From positions 1-33,923 of the forward strand of contig CAJUTJ010000152.1 of assembly GCA_910589655.1 (NCBI GenBank): a stretch of 33,923 nucleotides of DNA, written 5' to 3'. Shown here one piece after another: positions 27,550 through 33,915 of this stretch. The notes under the pieces are model-generated. The model saw only the letters and a program-made list of their open reading frames with translations, made no database searches and had not been told where the DNA came from. The DNA is from an uncultured Acetatifactor sp. Its GTDB lineage: Bacteria > Bacillota > Clostridia > Lachnospirales > Lachnospiraceae. Made by a program: the position numbers and the translations under genes. Position 1 is the stretch's first letter; every line of letters starts with the position of its first letter.

Positions 27550-27683
27550 GTTGACTGTTCACTCGCTGCCGCCGCGAGGTGTTTTCACGCTGTTTCTGCG
27601 TGATAAACCCGGGACAGACATGCGCGAAATCGCTGTTTTGCGATTTCTGTGCATAGGTTGCCGTGAACGAAGTGAACAGTAAC
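27550..27683 (+). mobile_element. family-1 repeat flanked by TGAAAAG duplications
   Basis: This copy begins GTTGACTGTTCACTCGC and ends GTGAACAGTAAC. TGAAAAG occurs directly before (27543-27549) and one base after it (27685-27691), and the identity continues for eight more bases (GTTGACTG), giving a 15-bp direct repeat. The interior matches the copy at 30941-31065 almost base for base. Confidence 0.72.
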
Positions 27684-27765
27684 ATGAAAAGGTTGACTGG
27701 GAACCATTACGAGACTATTATAATATAAAGGGCAGTATGATACAATTATAATGAAGCGGGAATGA

Positions 27766-27945
27766 ATTTTCAAATACGCTCTAAGCTCGAAAAGACCTCG
27801 CTAAGTGATTTCACACGCTGCGGAGCAGAGCTTCTTCCCAAACTGCTAAAGCAGTTGGAAGATTCGCCGGCGCGATGTTTCCAGACTTGCAGCGATTCAT
27901 TGATTGTTTGTGTCGGCATCGGCATGTCTGAAAGTGTGAAAAAGA
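27766..27945 (+). repeat. dispersed repeat family 2, copy 2
   Basis: It starts AATTTTCAAATACGCTCTA, nearly the right terminus of the MITE at 33631-33796, and continues through CCCAAACTGCTAAAGCAGTT, an acidic-loop hairpin and TTGCAGCGATTCATTGATTG. It ends just before the ribosome site of the 90-residue gene. Confidence 0.68.
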
Positions 27946-27990
27946 GCATTTCACGAAGGGTATCATACGGAAAAGATGCGGGAGGAGAGT

Positions 27991-28263
27991 ATGAGTGAAT
28001 TTACCCATGGAAACGGAGACAATTCGGTTGACGAAAATATGCTGGAAGATATTTTGAAGCATTTGGACAGTGAATTGGAAAAGGGAGCTTTACGGATGAG
28101 CGTGGTTATAGACGAAAATTCGAAAGCAGAAAAGGAAGTGTCCCATAAATGCTGCAGCAGCTACGGCAGGCCTGCTACGGAGACGGTGGGACTTCTGGAC
28201 ATGTATACCGACCGGAATTCCGGGGAGCCGGACCGCATTTTCAATTCGGCCGACGGAAGATAA
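27991..28263 (+). CDS. hypothetical protein, 90 residues
   Basis: I do not recognise this protein. It is acidic (MSEFTHGNGDNSVDENMLEDILKHLD begins a predicted helix), has a Cys pair in HKCCSSYG and ends DRIFNSADGR; there is no membrane segment or signal. I chose ATG 27991 because GGAGGAG lies 4 nt upstream; an in-frame ATG at 27976 lies within the same site's upstream bases. Composition and spacing before the SDR gene (43 bp) suggest a real gene. A possible promoter (TTGACT 27693-27698, TATTAT 27716-27721, 17-bp spacing) would use the end of the family-1 repeat copy upstream. Confidence 0.65.
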   Translation: MSEFTHGNGDNSVDENMLEDILKHLDSELEKGALRMSVVIDENSKAEKEVSHKCCSSYGRPATETVGLLDMYTDRNSGEPDRIFNSADGR

Positions 28264-28306
28264 CAATACTTGTTATGCGCAAAAACAGTGCGGAAACGGA
28301 GAGAAA

Positions 28307-29209
28307 ATGAAGATATTGGTAATCGGAGGCAGCTACTTCTTCGGCAGAGTGTTTGTGATGCAGACGGCAAAAGAGCATGATATCATGGTGGTAAATAGGG
28401 GGACTTATTCTATGGAGGCCCTTGGAGTCAGACAGACCGTGGGCGACAGGCATGAGCCGTCCCTTTGGCAGAACATAAGGGAAGACTTTGATGTAGTGGT
28501 AGACTTCTGCGCGTATGAGAAGGGCGACATCAGGCTGTTTTTAGACAATTTCGGAGGAAAGATCAGACAGTATATCTTGATCAGTACGGTGGATGTTTAT
28601 GAGCGGGTGCAGGGGGAGGCAAAGAGCGAGAATCAGCCGCTGGAGCATAGGGCATTTCCCGGTGAAGCGGGGGCCTATATTGCCGGAAAGGTGGCGCTGG
28701 AGCAGGAGCTTGCAGCGGCGTGCAGCGAAAAAAATATTTCGTATACAATTTTGCGCCCGGCAATCCTTTACGGCCCCTTTAACTATGCGCCCCGGGAGTC
28801 CGTATATATTCGGTACATGGTGCAGCAAGGGCTTCTGCCCCATATTGTGGATGCCGCAGGAAGCTTCCAGTTTGTATATGTAAAAGATGCCGCCGAGGCG
28901 GTAAAGCGGTGCCTGTTGAACGAAAACGCATATAATCAGGCATACAATCTGTGTCAGGACGGGACGACGGACTACCACCAATTTTATCAATATTTGTCTG
29001 CGGCGGCAGATTCGGAAGTAAAGGAGGTTCCGCTCACATGCCTTGAAGCACAGCAGCAGGGAATTCCTCTGCCCTTTCCGGTGGAGGAATCGGAGACACT
29101 TTGCTATTCCAATGAAAAAAGCAAAGCGGAGCTGGGACTTGTCTACACGGACATGGAAGCCGGTATGGCGAAAACTTTTCGAGCCTTTCAGGGGGTGTAC
29201 GGAAATTGA
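28307..29209 (+). CDS. NAD-dependent epimerase/dehydratase-like atypical SDR
   Basis: The 300-residue protein has a Rossmann N-terminus with the variant motif GGSYFFGR (residues ~7-14), VVNRG, a Y-x-x-x-K pair in AYIAGK (near residue 125), ILRPAILYGP and a C-terminal substrate-binding part. It belongs to the atypical/extended SDR group acting on nucleotide sugars or related compounds; the substrate is not evident. GGAGA lies 6 nt upstream. It is followed by the 22-bp iteron array. Confidence 0.87.
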   Translation: MKILVIGGSYFFGRVFVMQTAKEHDIMVVNRGTYSMEALGVRQTVGDRHEPSLWQNIREDFDVVVDFCAYEKGDIRLFLDNFGGKIRQYILISTVDVYERVQGEAKSENQPLEHRAFPGEAGAYIAGKVALEQELAAACSEKNISYTILRPAILYGPFNYAPRESVYIRYMVQQGLLPHIVDAAGSFQFVYVKDAAEAVKRCLLNENAYNQAYNLCQDGTTDYHQFYQYLSAAADSEVKEVPLTCLEAQQQGIPLPFPVEESETLCYSNEKSKAELGLVYTDMEAGMAKTFRAFQGVYGN

Positions 29210-29225
29210 AAACTATGCAGGCAGT

Positions 29226-29313
29226 ACATGTAAAGTATTTACAAAGCACATGTAAAATATATACAAAGCACATGTAAAATATATACAAAGCACATGCAGC
29301 GTATATAAAATGA
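29226..29313. repeat. 22-bp direct repeat (iteron) array, three good units and a degenerate fourth
   Basis: Units start at 29226, 29248, 29270 and 29292 with exact 22-bp spacing; each begins ACATGTAAA (the fourth ACATGCAGC) and carries TATAC or TTTAC then AAAGC. In the first unit GTAAA-GTA-TTTAC is a perfect inverted repeat. The array fills the gap before the NADAR gene, with its ribosome site 25 bp further on. Confidence 0.88.
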
Positions 29314-29349
29314 ATGATTTACAAAGTGTATTTAATATAGGAGGCGGAT

Positions 29350-29832
29350 ATGAGGGAGATTGTTTGTTTTCATAATCCGGAGGAAAGAAACGGCTATTTA
29401 AGTAATTGGTATCTTTCCGATTTCGAACTGGGTGAAATAAGATATACTTCCATGGAGCAGTATATGATGTATCAAAAGGCAGTGCTCTTTGATGACAAAC
29501 ATACTGCGCAGCAGATTCTGAATACATCGGATGTGGGAAAAATAAAAGCATTAGGGCGTGCCGTAAAGGGCTATGATGATGTGATATGGAACGGCTTAAG
29601 GCAGGTCATTGTCTATAAAGGGCTGAGAGAAAAATTCCGCCAAAACGAAGAATTAAAGACCATGCTTCTTGCCACCCGGGATTCTATTCTGGCAGAATGT
29701 GCGGTACAAGACAGGATCTGGGGAATCGGCCTGTCGATGAAGGATGAAAAACGGTTTGACATTCAGGAGTGGAAGGGGCAGAATTTATTGGGCTTTTCCT
29801 TAATGTGTGTGCGCGCGGAGCTGGAATCGTAG
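29350..29832 (+). CDS. NADAR-family (YbiA/DUF1768) N-glycosidase-like protein
   Basis: The 160-residue protein has the family blocks GYLSNWYLSDFELGEIRYTSMEQYMMYQKA and ILAECAVQDRIWGIGLS. NADAR proteins cleave N-glycosidic bonds, for example in early riboflavin-pathway intermediates or ADP-ribosylated guanine; the partner here is unknown. GGAGG lies 7 nt before the ATG. The gene follows the iteron array and its 3' end abuts family-2 repeat copy 3. NADAR genes are sometimes linked to ADP-ribosylation systems, but no toxin is visible beside it. Confidence 0.9.
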   Translation: MREIVCFHNPEERNGYLSNWYLSDFELGEIRYTSMEQYMMYQKAVLFDDKHTAQQILNTSDVGKIKALGRAVKGYDDVIWNGLRQVIVYKGLREKFRQNEELKTMLLATRDSILAECAVQDRIWGIGLSMKDEKRFDIQEWKGQNLLGFSLMCVRAELES

Positions 29833-29841
29833 TTTTCGTTC

Positions 29842-29955
29842 ACAAACAATTTATGAATTGGTGCAAGTCTGGAAGAATCGCTACTGCGATTCTTCTAACT
29901 GCTTTTGCAGTTTGGGGAAAAGCTCTGCTTTGCAGAGCGTGTTTGAAGGTGTCTT
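29842..29955 (-). repeat. dispersed repeat family 2, copy 3 (minus strand)
   Basis: Read on the minus strand it has TTCAAACACGCTCTGCAAAG, CCCAAACTGCAAAAGCAGTT, a GAATCGCAGTAGCGATTC hairpin and TTGCACCAATTCATAAATTG. It supplies the end of the LysR coding sequence. Confidence 0.72.
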
Positions 29956-30831
29956 TCTTTCAAATCTGTCTTGCAGCCGTTCTGTCAGGATTTTAAATGG
30001 TTTTGTAATATATTTATCCTTGTGGAACAATGCCAGCATTTGGTTTTCCATGTTGATGTTATCCAAATGTATGAGACGTAGCTTTTTTAAGAGCAGAGAA
30101 TCCGACAATAACTTTTCCGGTAAAACAGTAATACCCAATCCGGCTTCGGCGGCTTTGATCAAGGCAAGGGAATTAACGCTTTCCCATATCGGTTCTGCTT
30201 TTAAATTGGATAGTGCAAGCGTATGGTCAAACGTATCGCGGATGGCGCTTCCCTGTTCGCGGAGTAATAAGGGGTAGCCGCATAATTTATCCGGCGAAAT
30301 TGTCTGCCCGGATACGGGGAAATCCGGTGCGCAGGCGGCACACAATTTATAGGATCCTAAGAAAATTGCCTGAAAGCTTCCTCTTGGAGCAGCCCCTTCC
30401 CAAAAAGCGATATCCGCATCTCCGCGCTGTAAAATATCAATGGCGGCGTTAGCGCTTACCACCCGCACCGAGATTTGAATTTGAGGAATATGTTCCTTTA
30501 ATCCGCTGAGTATTTCAGGAAGCAGGAAGGAGGCGATTGTGATGCTGGATACGATATTGACAGGGGTATTTTCTTCCAAATGGTTTATCCTTCTGTCCAA
30601 ATTTCTGCAGGCAGTCAGGATGCTGCGGGATTCCTCTAAAAGAGAAACACCGCAAGGGGTCAGCGCCACGCCCTTCGGTAAACGTTCGAAGAGGGCTGTT
30701 CCTGCCTGTTTTTCAAGTTCGGCCACTGCGTGGGAAACTGCGGATTGTGTAATATACAGCTTTTTCGCAGCATTTGTGAAAGTTCCGGTTTCTGCGATTG
30801 CTTCCAATATTTCTAAATATCGTAGTACCAT
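29881..30831 (-). CDS. LysR-family transcriptional regulator with a repeat-derived C-terminal tail
   Basis: The 316-residue protein has an N-terminal winged helix (LEILEAIAETGTFTNAAKKL then YITQSAVSHAVAELEKQAG) and a periplasmic-binding-like effector domain. It is transcribed away from chrA1 and probably controls it, the normal LysR arrangement. I chose ATG 30831 because AAAGGA precedes it and homologous LysR proteins begin just before the helix-turn-helix. The last ~21 residues (starting SNTLCKAELFPKL) are encoded by family-2 repeat copy 3, so the natural stop was replaced. The effector is unknown. Confidence 0.93.
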   Translation of the reverse strand: MVLRYLEILEAIAETGTFTNAAKKLYITQSAVSHAVAELEKQAGTALFERLPKGVALTPCGVSLLEESRSILTACRNLDRRINHLEENTPVNIVSSITIASFLLPEILSGLKEHIPQIQISVRVVSANAAIDILQRGDADIAFWEGAAPRGSFQAIFLGSYKLCAACAPDFPVSGQTISPDKLCGYPLLLREQGSAIRDTFDHTLALSNLKAEPIWESVNSLALIKAAEAGLGITVLPEKLLSDSLLLKKLRLIHLDNINMENQMLALFHKDKYITKPFKILTERLQDRFERKTPSNTLCKAELFPKLQKQLEESQ

Positions 30832-30873
30832 TTTTTCCTTTCTGACATGAATAAAATTGATGGGTTGTATAAA

Positions 30874-30902
30874 ATTATAGCATTTTACAGATTTCAATAC
30901 AA
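30874..30902 (-). promoter_or_regulatory. promoter of the LysR gene
   Basis: On the minus strand TTGTAT (30902-30897) and TATAAT (30879-30874) are separated by 17 bp. It overlaps the opposite-facing chrA1 promoter. Confidence 0.75.
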
Positions 30903-30912
30903 GAGTTATAAT
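30884..30912 (+). promoter_or_regulatory. promoter of chrA1, overlapping the LysR promoter
   Basis: TTTACA (30884-30889) and TATAAT (30907-30912) are separated by 17 bp. It is followed by AAAGGAGG (30928-30935), the original chrA1 ribosome site. Confidence 0.78.
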
Positions 30913-30940
30913 TGGCTGAGTAGAAGGAAAGGAGGCAGAC

Positions 30941-31065
30941 GTTACTTTTCACTCGCTGTCGCCGCGAGGTGTTTTCACGCTGTTTCTGCGTGATAAACCC
31001 GAGACAGACATGCTCTGTTTTGCGATTTCTATGCATAGGTTGGTGTGAACGAAATGAACAGTAAC
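30941..31065 (+). mobile_element. family-1 repeat inserted between the chrA1 Shine-Dalgarno sequence and start codon
   Basis: The element starts GTTACTTTTCACTCGCTG and ends AATGAACAGTAAC. GGCAGAC precedes it (30934-30940) and GACAGAC follows it (31066-31072), a 7-bp duplication with one mismatch. GGAGG lies at 30931-30935 and the chrA1 TTG at 31077; with the element and one duplicate removed the spacing between them is 9 nt. Confidence 0.8.
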
Positions 31066-31076
31066 GACAGACCATT

Positions 31077-31637
31077 TTGGAACTCTTGAAACAACGACTA
31101 AAAATATATGTATGGCTTATGGCAGTTAATCTGTTTATCAGCGCTTTTACTTTTGGCGGAGGCTATATAGTAGTCCCCATGGTGCGCCGTTTTTTTGTCG
31201 CAAAAAAACAGTATTTTACGGAAGATGATTTGCTGGATATGGCGGCTGTAGCACAGTCAACGCCCGGAGCGATTGCCGTCAATCTCTCTGCTTTGGCCGG
31301 ATACAGAGCGGCCGGCATAGCGGGAGCTTTGATCAGCTGTTTTGCCGCTGTCGTTCCCCCGCTTGTTATCCTTACCTTTGTTTCGGCGTTTTACAAGATA
31401 TTTATTTCCAATACGATTGTAGCCGCCGTCTTAAAAGGAATGGAAGCGGGGGTTGCCGCATTAATGGTTGACATAATTGCGGATATGTGTTTCGCAATTT
31501 TAAAGAAACGTTCCCTTTTTCTGTCAGCTATGATCCCTTTGTCATTTGTAGCAAATTATGTATTTGGTATAAATGTAGTTTTCATTCTTTTGTTTTGCTG
31601 CATTTTATGTATGTTGCGAGTATTTTATAATAGGTAA
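31077..31637 (+). CDS. chrA1: chromate transporter subunit, first half of a split ChrA
   Basis: The 186-residue membrane protein is a short-chain ChrA subunit with the N-terminal signature AFTFGGGYIVVPM and PGAIAVNLSALAGYRAAGIAGA, and about five membrane segments. In pairs of this kind two short subunits together form the transporter that exports chromate or a related oxyanion; the natural substrate in anaerobes is unproven. The start is a TTG with no ribosome site beside it, because a repeat has been inserted (30941-31065). The frame is intact. Its stop overlaps the opposite-strand transposase remnant. Confidence 0.85.
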   Translation: MELLKQRLKIYVWLMAVNLFISAFTFGGGYIVVPMVRRFFVAKKQYFTEDDLLDMAAVAQSTPGAIAVNLSALAGYRAAGIAGALISCFAAVVPPLVILTFVSAFYKIFISNTIVAAVLKGMEAGVAALMVDIIADMCFAILKKRSLFLSAMIPLSFVANYVFGINVVFILLFCCILCMLRVFYNR

Positions 31638-31871
31638 TGTTCATTAAGGAGCTGGAAGAAAGAAGTGGCATCATCAACGAAAATGTCCTGACAGTCTGAG
31701 AAAGCCTCTTTTAAAGAAATCTGGCGGTATTTATATTTAAGGAAACGCTGATTAAAGCGTTTCCCGCGCCGGATTTGCGCTGCGGAGCAGCATAAACTGC
31801 TGCAAATCCGTGCGCATCCGCCGGAGGCTCTAAGGAAACGATGATTTAATCAGCGTTTCCTTAACAGTCAT
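31625..31871 (-). pseudogene. N-terminal transposase remnant (IS1182-like) split by a 120-bp element
   Basis: On the minus strand ATG (31871) starts MTV, and after the 120-bp insertion (31741-31860) the frame resumes with KYKYRQISLKEAFSDCQDIF and continues to ...FFQLLNEHYLL, then TAA at 31627-31625. Removing the insertion with one TTAA copy joins both parts in one frame of 40 codons. The sequence resembles the start of IS1182-type transposases in Clostridia; the remainder of the gene is absent. GGAGGAG lies 7 nt before the ATG. Confidence 0.65.
31741..31860. mobile_element. 120-bp MITE with 16-bp terminal inverted repeats and TTAA target duplication
   Basis: Both ends carry GGAAACGCTGATTAAA (perfect over 16 bp), and TTAA lies on both sides (31737-31740 and 31861-31864). 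The inside is palindromic in part and codes for nothing evident. Confidence 0.85.
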
Positions 31872-31940
31872 AAATTTTCTCCTCCGTGTGTGTGGTGGCT
31901 GGTGGTACTTCTATTATACCACTTGCGGAGAGAAAATTTA
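31872..31940 (-). promoter_or_regulatory. transposase promoter with Shine-Dalgarno-sequestering inverted repeat
   Basis: On the minus strand an extended -10 (TGGTATAAT, TATAAT at 31918-31913) precedes GGAGGAG (31885-31879) and the ATG. The Shine-Dalgarno lies in a right arm (31871-31886) that pairs with a left arm at 31926-31940, which is upstream of the promoter. Only transcripts entering from outside would contain both arms. Confidence 0.6.
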
Positions 31941-32049
31941 TTATAGAAACAATGAGAAAACCCAGTAAAATCAATGGGTTTGGCAATTTAACAATTGCCT
32001 AAGTATTTTATAAAAAGAGGAGAGATATTTCCCGGAGATGGAGGCAGAA

Positions 32050-32664
32050 ATGAAAGCATATAAAATAGATCGTTTTATTTCCCAAAGTGAGGATAAACAT
32101 TTTATAACAAAATTTGGCGGACAGCCGGATTGGATCGAACAACCTCAGTGGCCGGTCAGTCTTGCGTGGGATAACCGCCCTTTAAAATTTATAGGGCAGA
32201 TACGGTTAAATGGCTTTTATTATGAACCGGAAAAATTATCCTTAGTATATATTTTTATGACACAACCGGAAGACAGGAACGATACATTTTTCGATCCGGA
32301 TATCATATATCCTGACGAAGGAGAAACTGCGGTTATAATTCAGCCAGACAGAGAAATTCCGGAGTATTTACAGGTAGAAAATCTCCGTACAGGACCAACG
32401 GTAGACAGCAAAAACATATGGATACCTCAGATAACCGAAGTAGAAGAAACACTGGCGACGGAATTTGAGCAGATTGACCATGATAAATTTTGCGGTATTC
32501 CTGCTTTTAATCAACACAGTAAAACGGAGTCCGACAGTAAATTATTATTACAGCTGCATACAAACTGGCTCCCCTTTTATATCAATGTGGGAGGAGCGCC
32601 GACAATGTTTGTATTGCTCAATAACACGAATGAGAGGGGATTTATTCTGATTGAAGATATGTAA
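32050..32664 (+). CDS. DUF1963 (YwqG-like) protein
   Basis: The 204-residue protein has the DUF1963 pattern TKFGGQPDWIEQPQWPVS, LKFIGQIRL, LVYIFMT and a C-terminal WLPFYINVGGAPTMFVLLNN. The function is unknown. GGAGG lies 5 nt before ATG 32050; an in-frame ATG at 32038 is the alternative. It sits between the two chromate transporter halves, which are normally adjacent, and looks like a later arrival. Confidence 0.85.
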   Translation: MKAYKIDRFISQSEDKHFITKFGGQPDWIEQPQWPVSLAWDNRPLKFIGQIRLNGFYYEPEKLSLVYIFMTQPEDRNDTFFDPDIIYPDEGETAVIIQPDREIPEYLQVENLRTGPTVDSKNIWIPQITEVEETLATEFEQIDHDKFCGIPAFNQHSKTESDSKLLLQLHTNWLPFYINVGGAPTMFVLLNNTNERGFILIEDM

Positions 32665-32705
32665 TTTTCGGTTTGCAAGATTGGTTAAAGCGCTTGGGGG
32701 CAAGG

Positions 32706-33266
32706 ATGAATACTACATGGACATTATTTGTTGTGTTTCTTAAAATCGGTTTGTTCAGCATTGGGGGAGGTTATGCAATTATACCGCTGATTCAGGAGCA
32801 GGTGGTGGGGAAACACGGCTGGATCAGCGAAAAAATGTTTACGGATATTATCACAATTTCACAAATGACACCGGGACCGTTGGCCGTCAACACATCAACA
32901 TTTGTGGGGCTGCAAATCGGCGGGCCGGCAGGAGCGGTGGCGGCAACGATTGGCGGTGTGCTGTGTGGGATCTTGATTTCTCTGACGTTATACCATTTTT
33001 TTCGGACACACCAAAAATCCGATTACGTGATGGAAGTGCTAAACGGACTGAAATCCGCTTCGTTAGGGTTGATTATTTCGGCTGCCGTGACCATTGTACT
33101 GCTGGCGCTGTACGGCGGCAATCCTCTCGGATTTAATCTCTTATCCTTAAATTGGACTGCGTTATTTCTGTTTTTGACAATGCTGTTTATCCTGCGTAAG
33201 CGGAAAACGAATCCCGTTGTGATTTTGTTGATCAGCGGTATAGCCGGTTTTGCATTTTATGCATAA
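32706..33266 (+). CDS. chrA2: chromate transporter subunit, second half of a split ChrA
   Basis: The 186-residue product has the same layout as chrA1: LFSIGGGYAIIPLIQEQVV, TPGPLAVNTSTFVGLQIGGPAGA and about five membrane segments. ATG 32706 is the likely start although only a weak GGGGGCAAGG precedes it; a TTG at 32673 would add 11 residues. The normal neighbour chrA1 lies more than 1 kb upstream, with a transposase remnant and a DUF1963 gene between. Confidence 0.9.
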   Translation: MNTTWTLFVVFLKIGLFSIGGGYAIIPLIQEQVVGKHGWISEKMFTDIITISQMTPGPLAVNTSTFVGLQIGGPAGAVAATIGGVLCGILISLTLYHFFRTHQKSDYVMEVLNGLKSASLGLIISAAVTIVLLALYGGNPLGFNLLSLNWTALFLFLTMLFILRKRKTNPVVILLISGIAGFAFYA

Positions 33267-33370
33267 TATCCGCCGGAACATTCATGTCAGCCGGCGATCA
33301 TTTAGAGCTTGCATGAAAATCATTCCCCGGCTGCCCGCACCATTTTAAAAAAGCTTATGGAGGTAATAGT

Positions 33371-33567
33371 ATGGCAGCTTTAAGACTCGAAACGGACAGA
33401 CTGGTATTTAAGGAAATTTCAAGATACCGATATGGAAGCGCTCTATCAGAAACAATCCGAGAAGCGGCGGTGTCATGCGGCAGATAGGCATGAAATACTG
33501 CTATTCTTATGAGGAATTGTGGCAGCCCAAAAACTATGCGGTTATATTCAGAATGTTCCAATATTGA
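33371..33567 (+). pseudogene. GNAT acetyltransferase pseudogene, internally deleted
   Basis: ATG 33371 with GGAGG just upstream starts LRLETDRLVFKEI, a GNAT (RimJ/RimL-like) N-terminus; after a frame change the sequence ends GVMRQIGMKYCYSYEELWQP and NYAVIFRMFQY, the typical GNAT C-terminus. About 90 residues of the acetyl-CoA binding core are missing and there are frame changes, so no functional protein is expected. Confidence 0.7.
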
Positions 33568-33630
33568 TTCAAATATTGACTTTGATTTGTGAGGTAATTA
33601 CCGCGGAAAATGAATAGACATAACCTCTTA

Positions 33631-33796
33631 CTAGAGCGTGTTTGAAAATTCATTCCTGACATCTGCACGCTCCACTTTGCGTGATATTTGCGCCAAATTC
33701 AGGTTACATAGCCCGCTATGCGCCCTTCATTTGGCACAAATCTCCCACAAATTGTGACACACATCTGCCGGAAAGCAATTTTCAAACACGCTCTAG
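33631..33796. mobile_element. 166-bp MITE with 20-bp perfect terminal inverted repeats, TA-flanked
   Basis: The ends are CTAGAGCGTGTTTGAAAATT (33631-33650) and its exact complement (33777-33796). TA lies on both sides (33629-33630 and 33797-33798), a mariner/IS630-type duplication. The whole element is a long imperfect palindrome with its centre near 33713 and has no coding capacity. Confidence 0.88.
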
Positions 33797-33825
33797 TATA
33801 ATCCACCTAAATTATCCCTATGTTT

Positions 33826-33915
33826 CGCTGGTCTAAATTTCCACCTGACTGCGTTGGCTTCACTCGACGATGCCACCGCATCGACTCGTTCAGCCGCCTT
33901 GCAGACTGAAAATTT
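33826..33915. repeat. imperfect palindromic repeat at the right edge
   Basis: CTAAATTTCCACCTGACTGC (starting near 33826) pairs imperfectly with GCAGACTGAAAATTTA (ending at 33915), with GC-rich CGACGATG and CATCGACTCG arms inside. It looks like another palindromic repeat unit and continues to the window edge. Confidence 0.6.

Noticed and set aside
29226..29313. CRISPR array
   Set aside because: Units are contiguous 22-bp repeats with no unique spacers and there is no cas gene. The same holds for the 19-bp array at 9359-9434.
29226..29313. Iteron-type replication origin
   Set aside because: No replication initiator gene, partition gene or DnaA-box cluster nearby; the surroundings are chromosomal metabolic genes.
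29350..29832. ADP-ribosylation toxin-antitoxin pair with the NADAR protein as antitoxin
   Set aside because: No ADP-ribosyltransferase gene lies on either side; the upstream neighbour is an SDR and downstream is a repeat and LysR.
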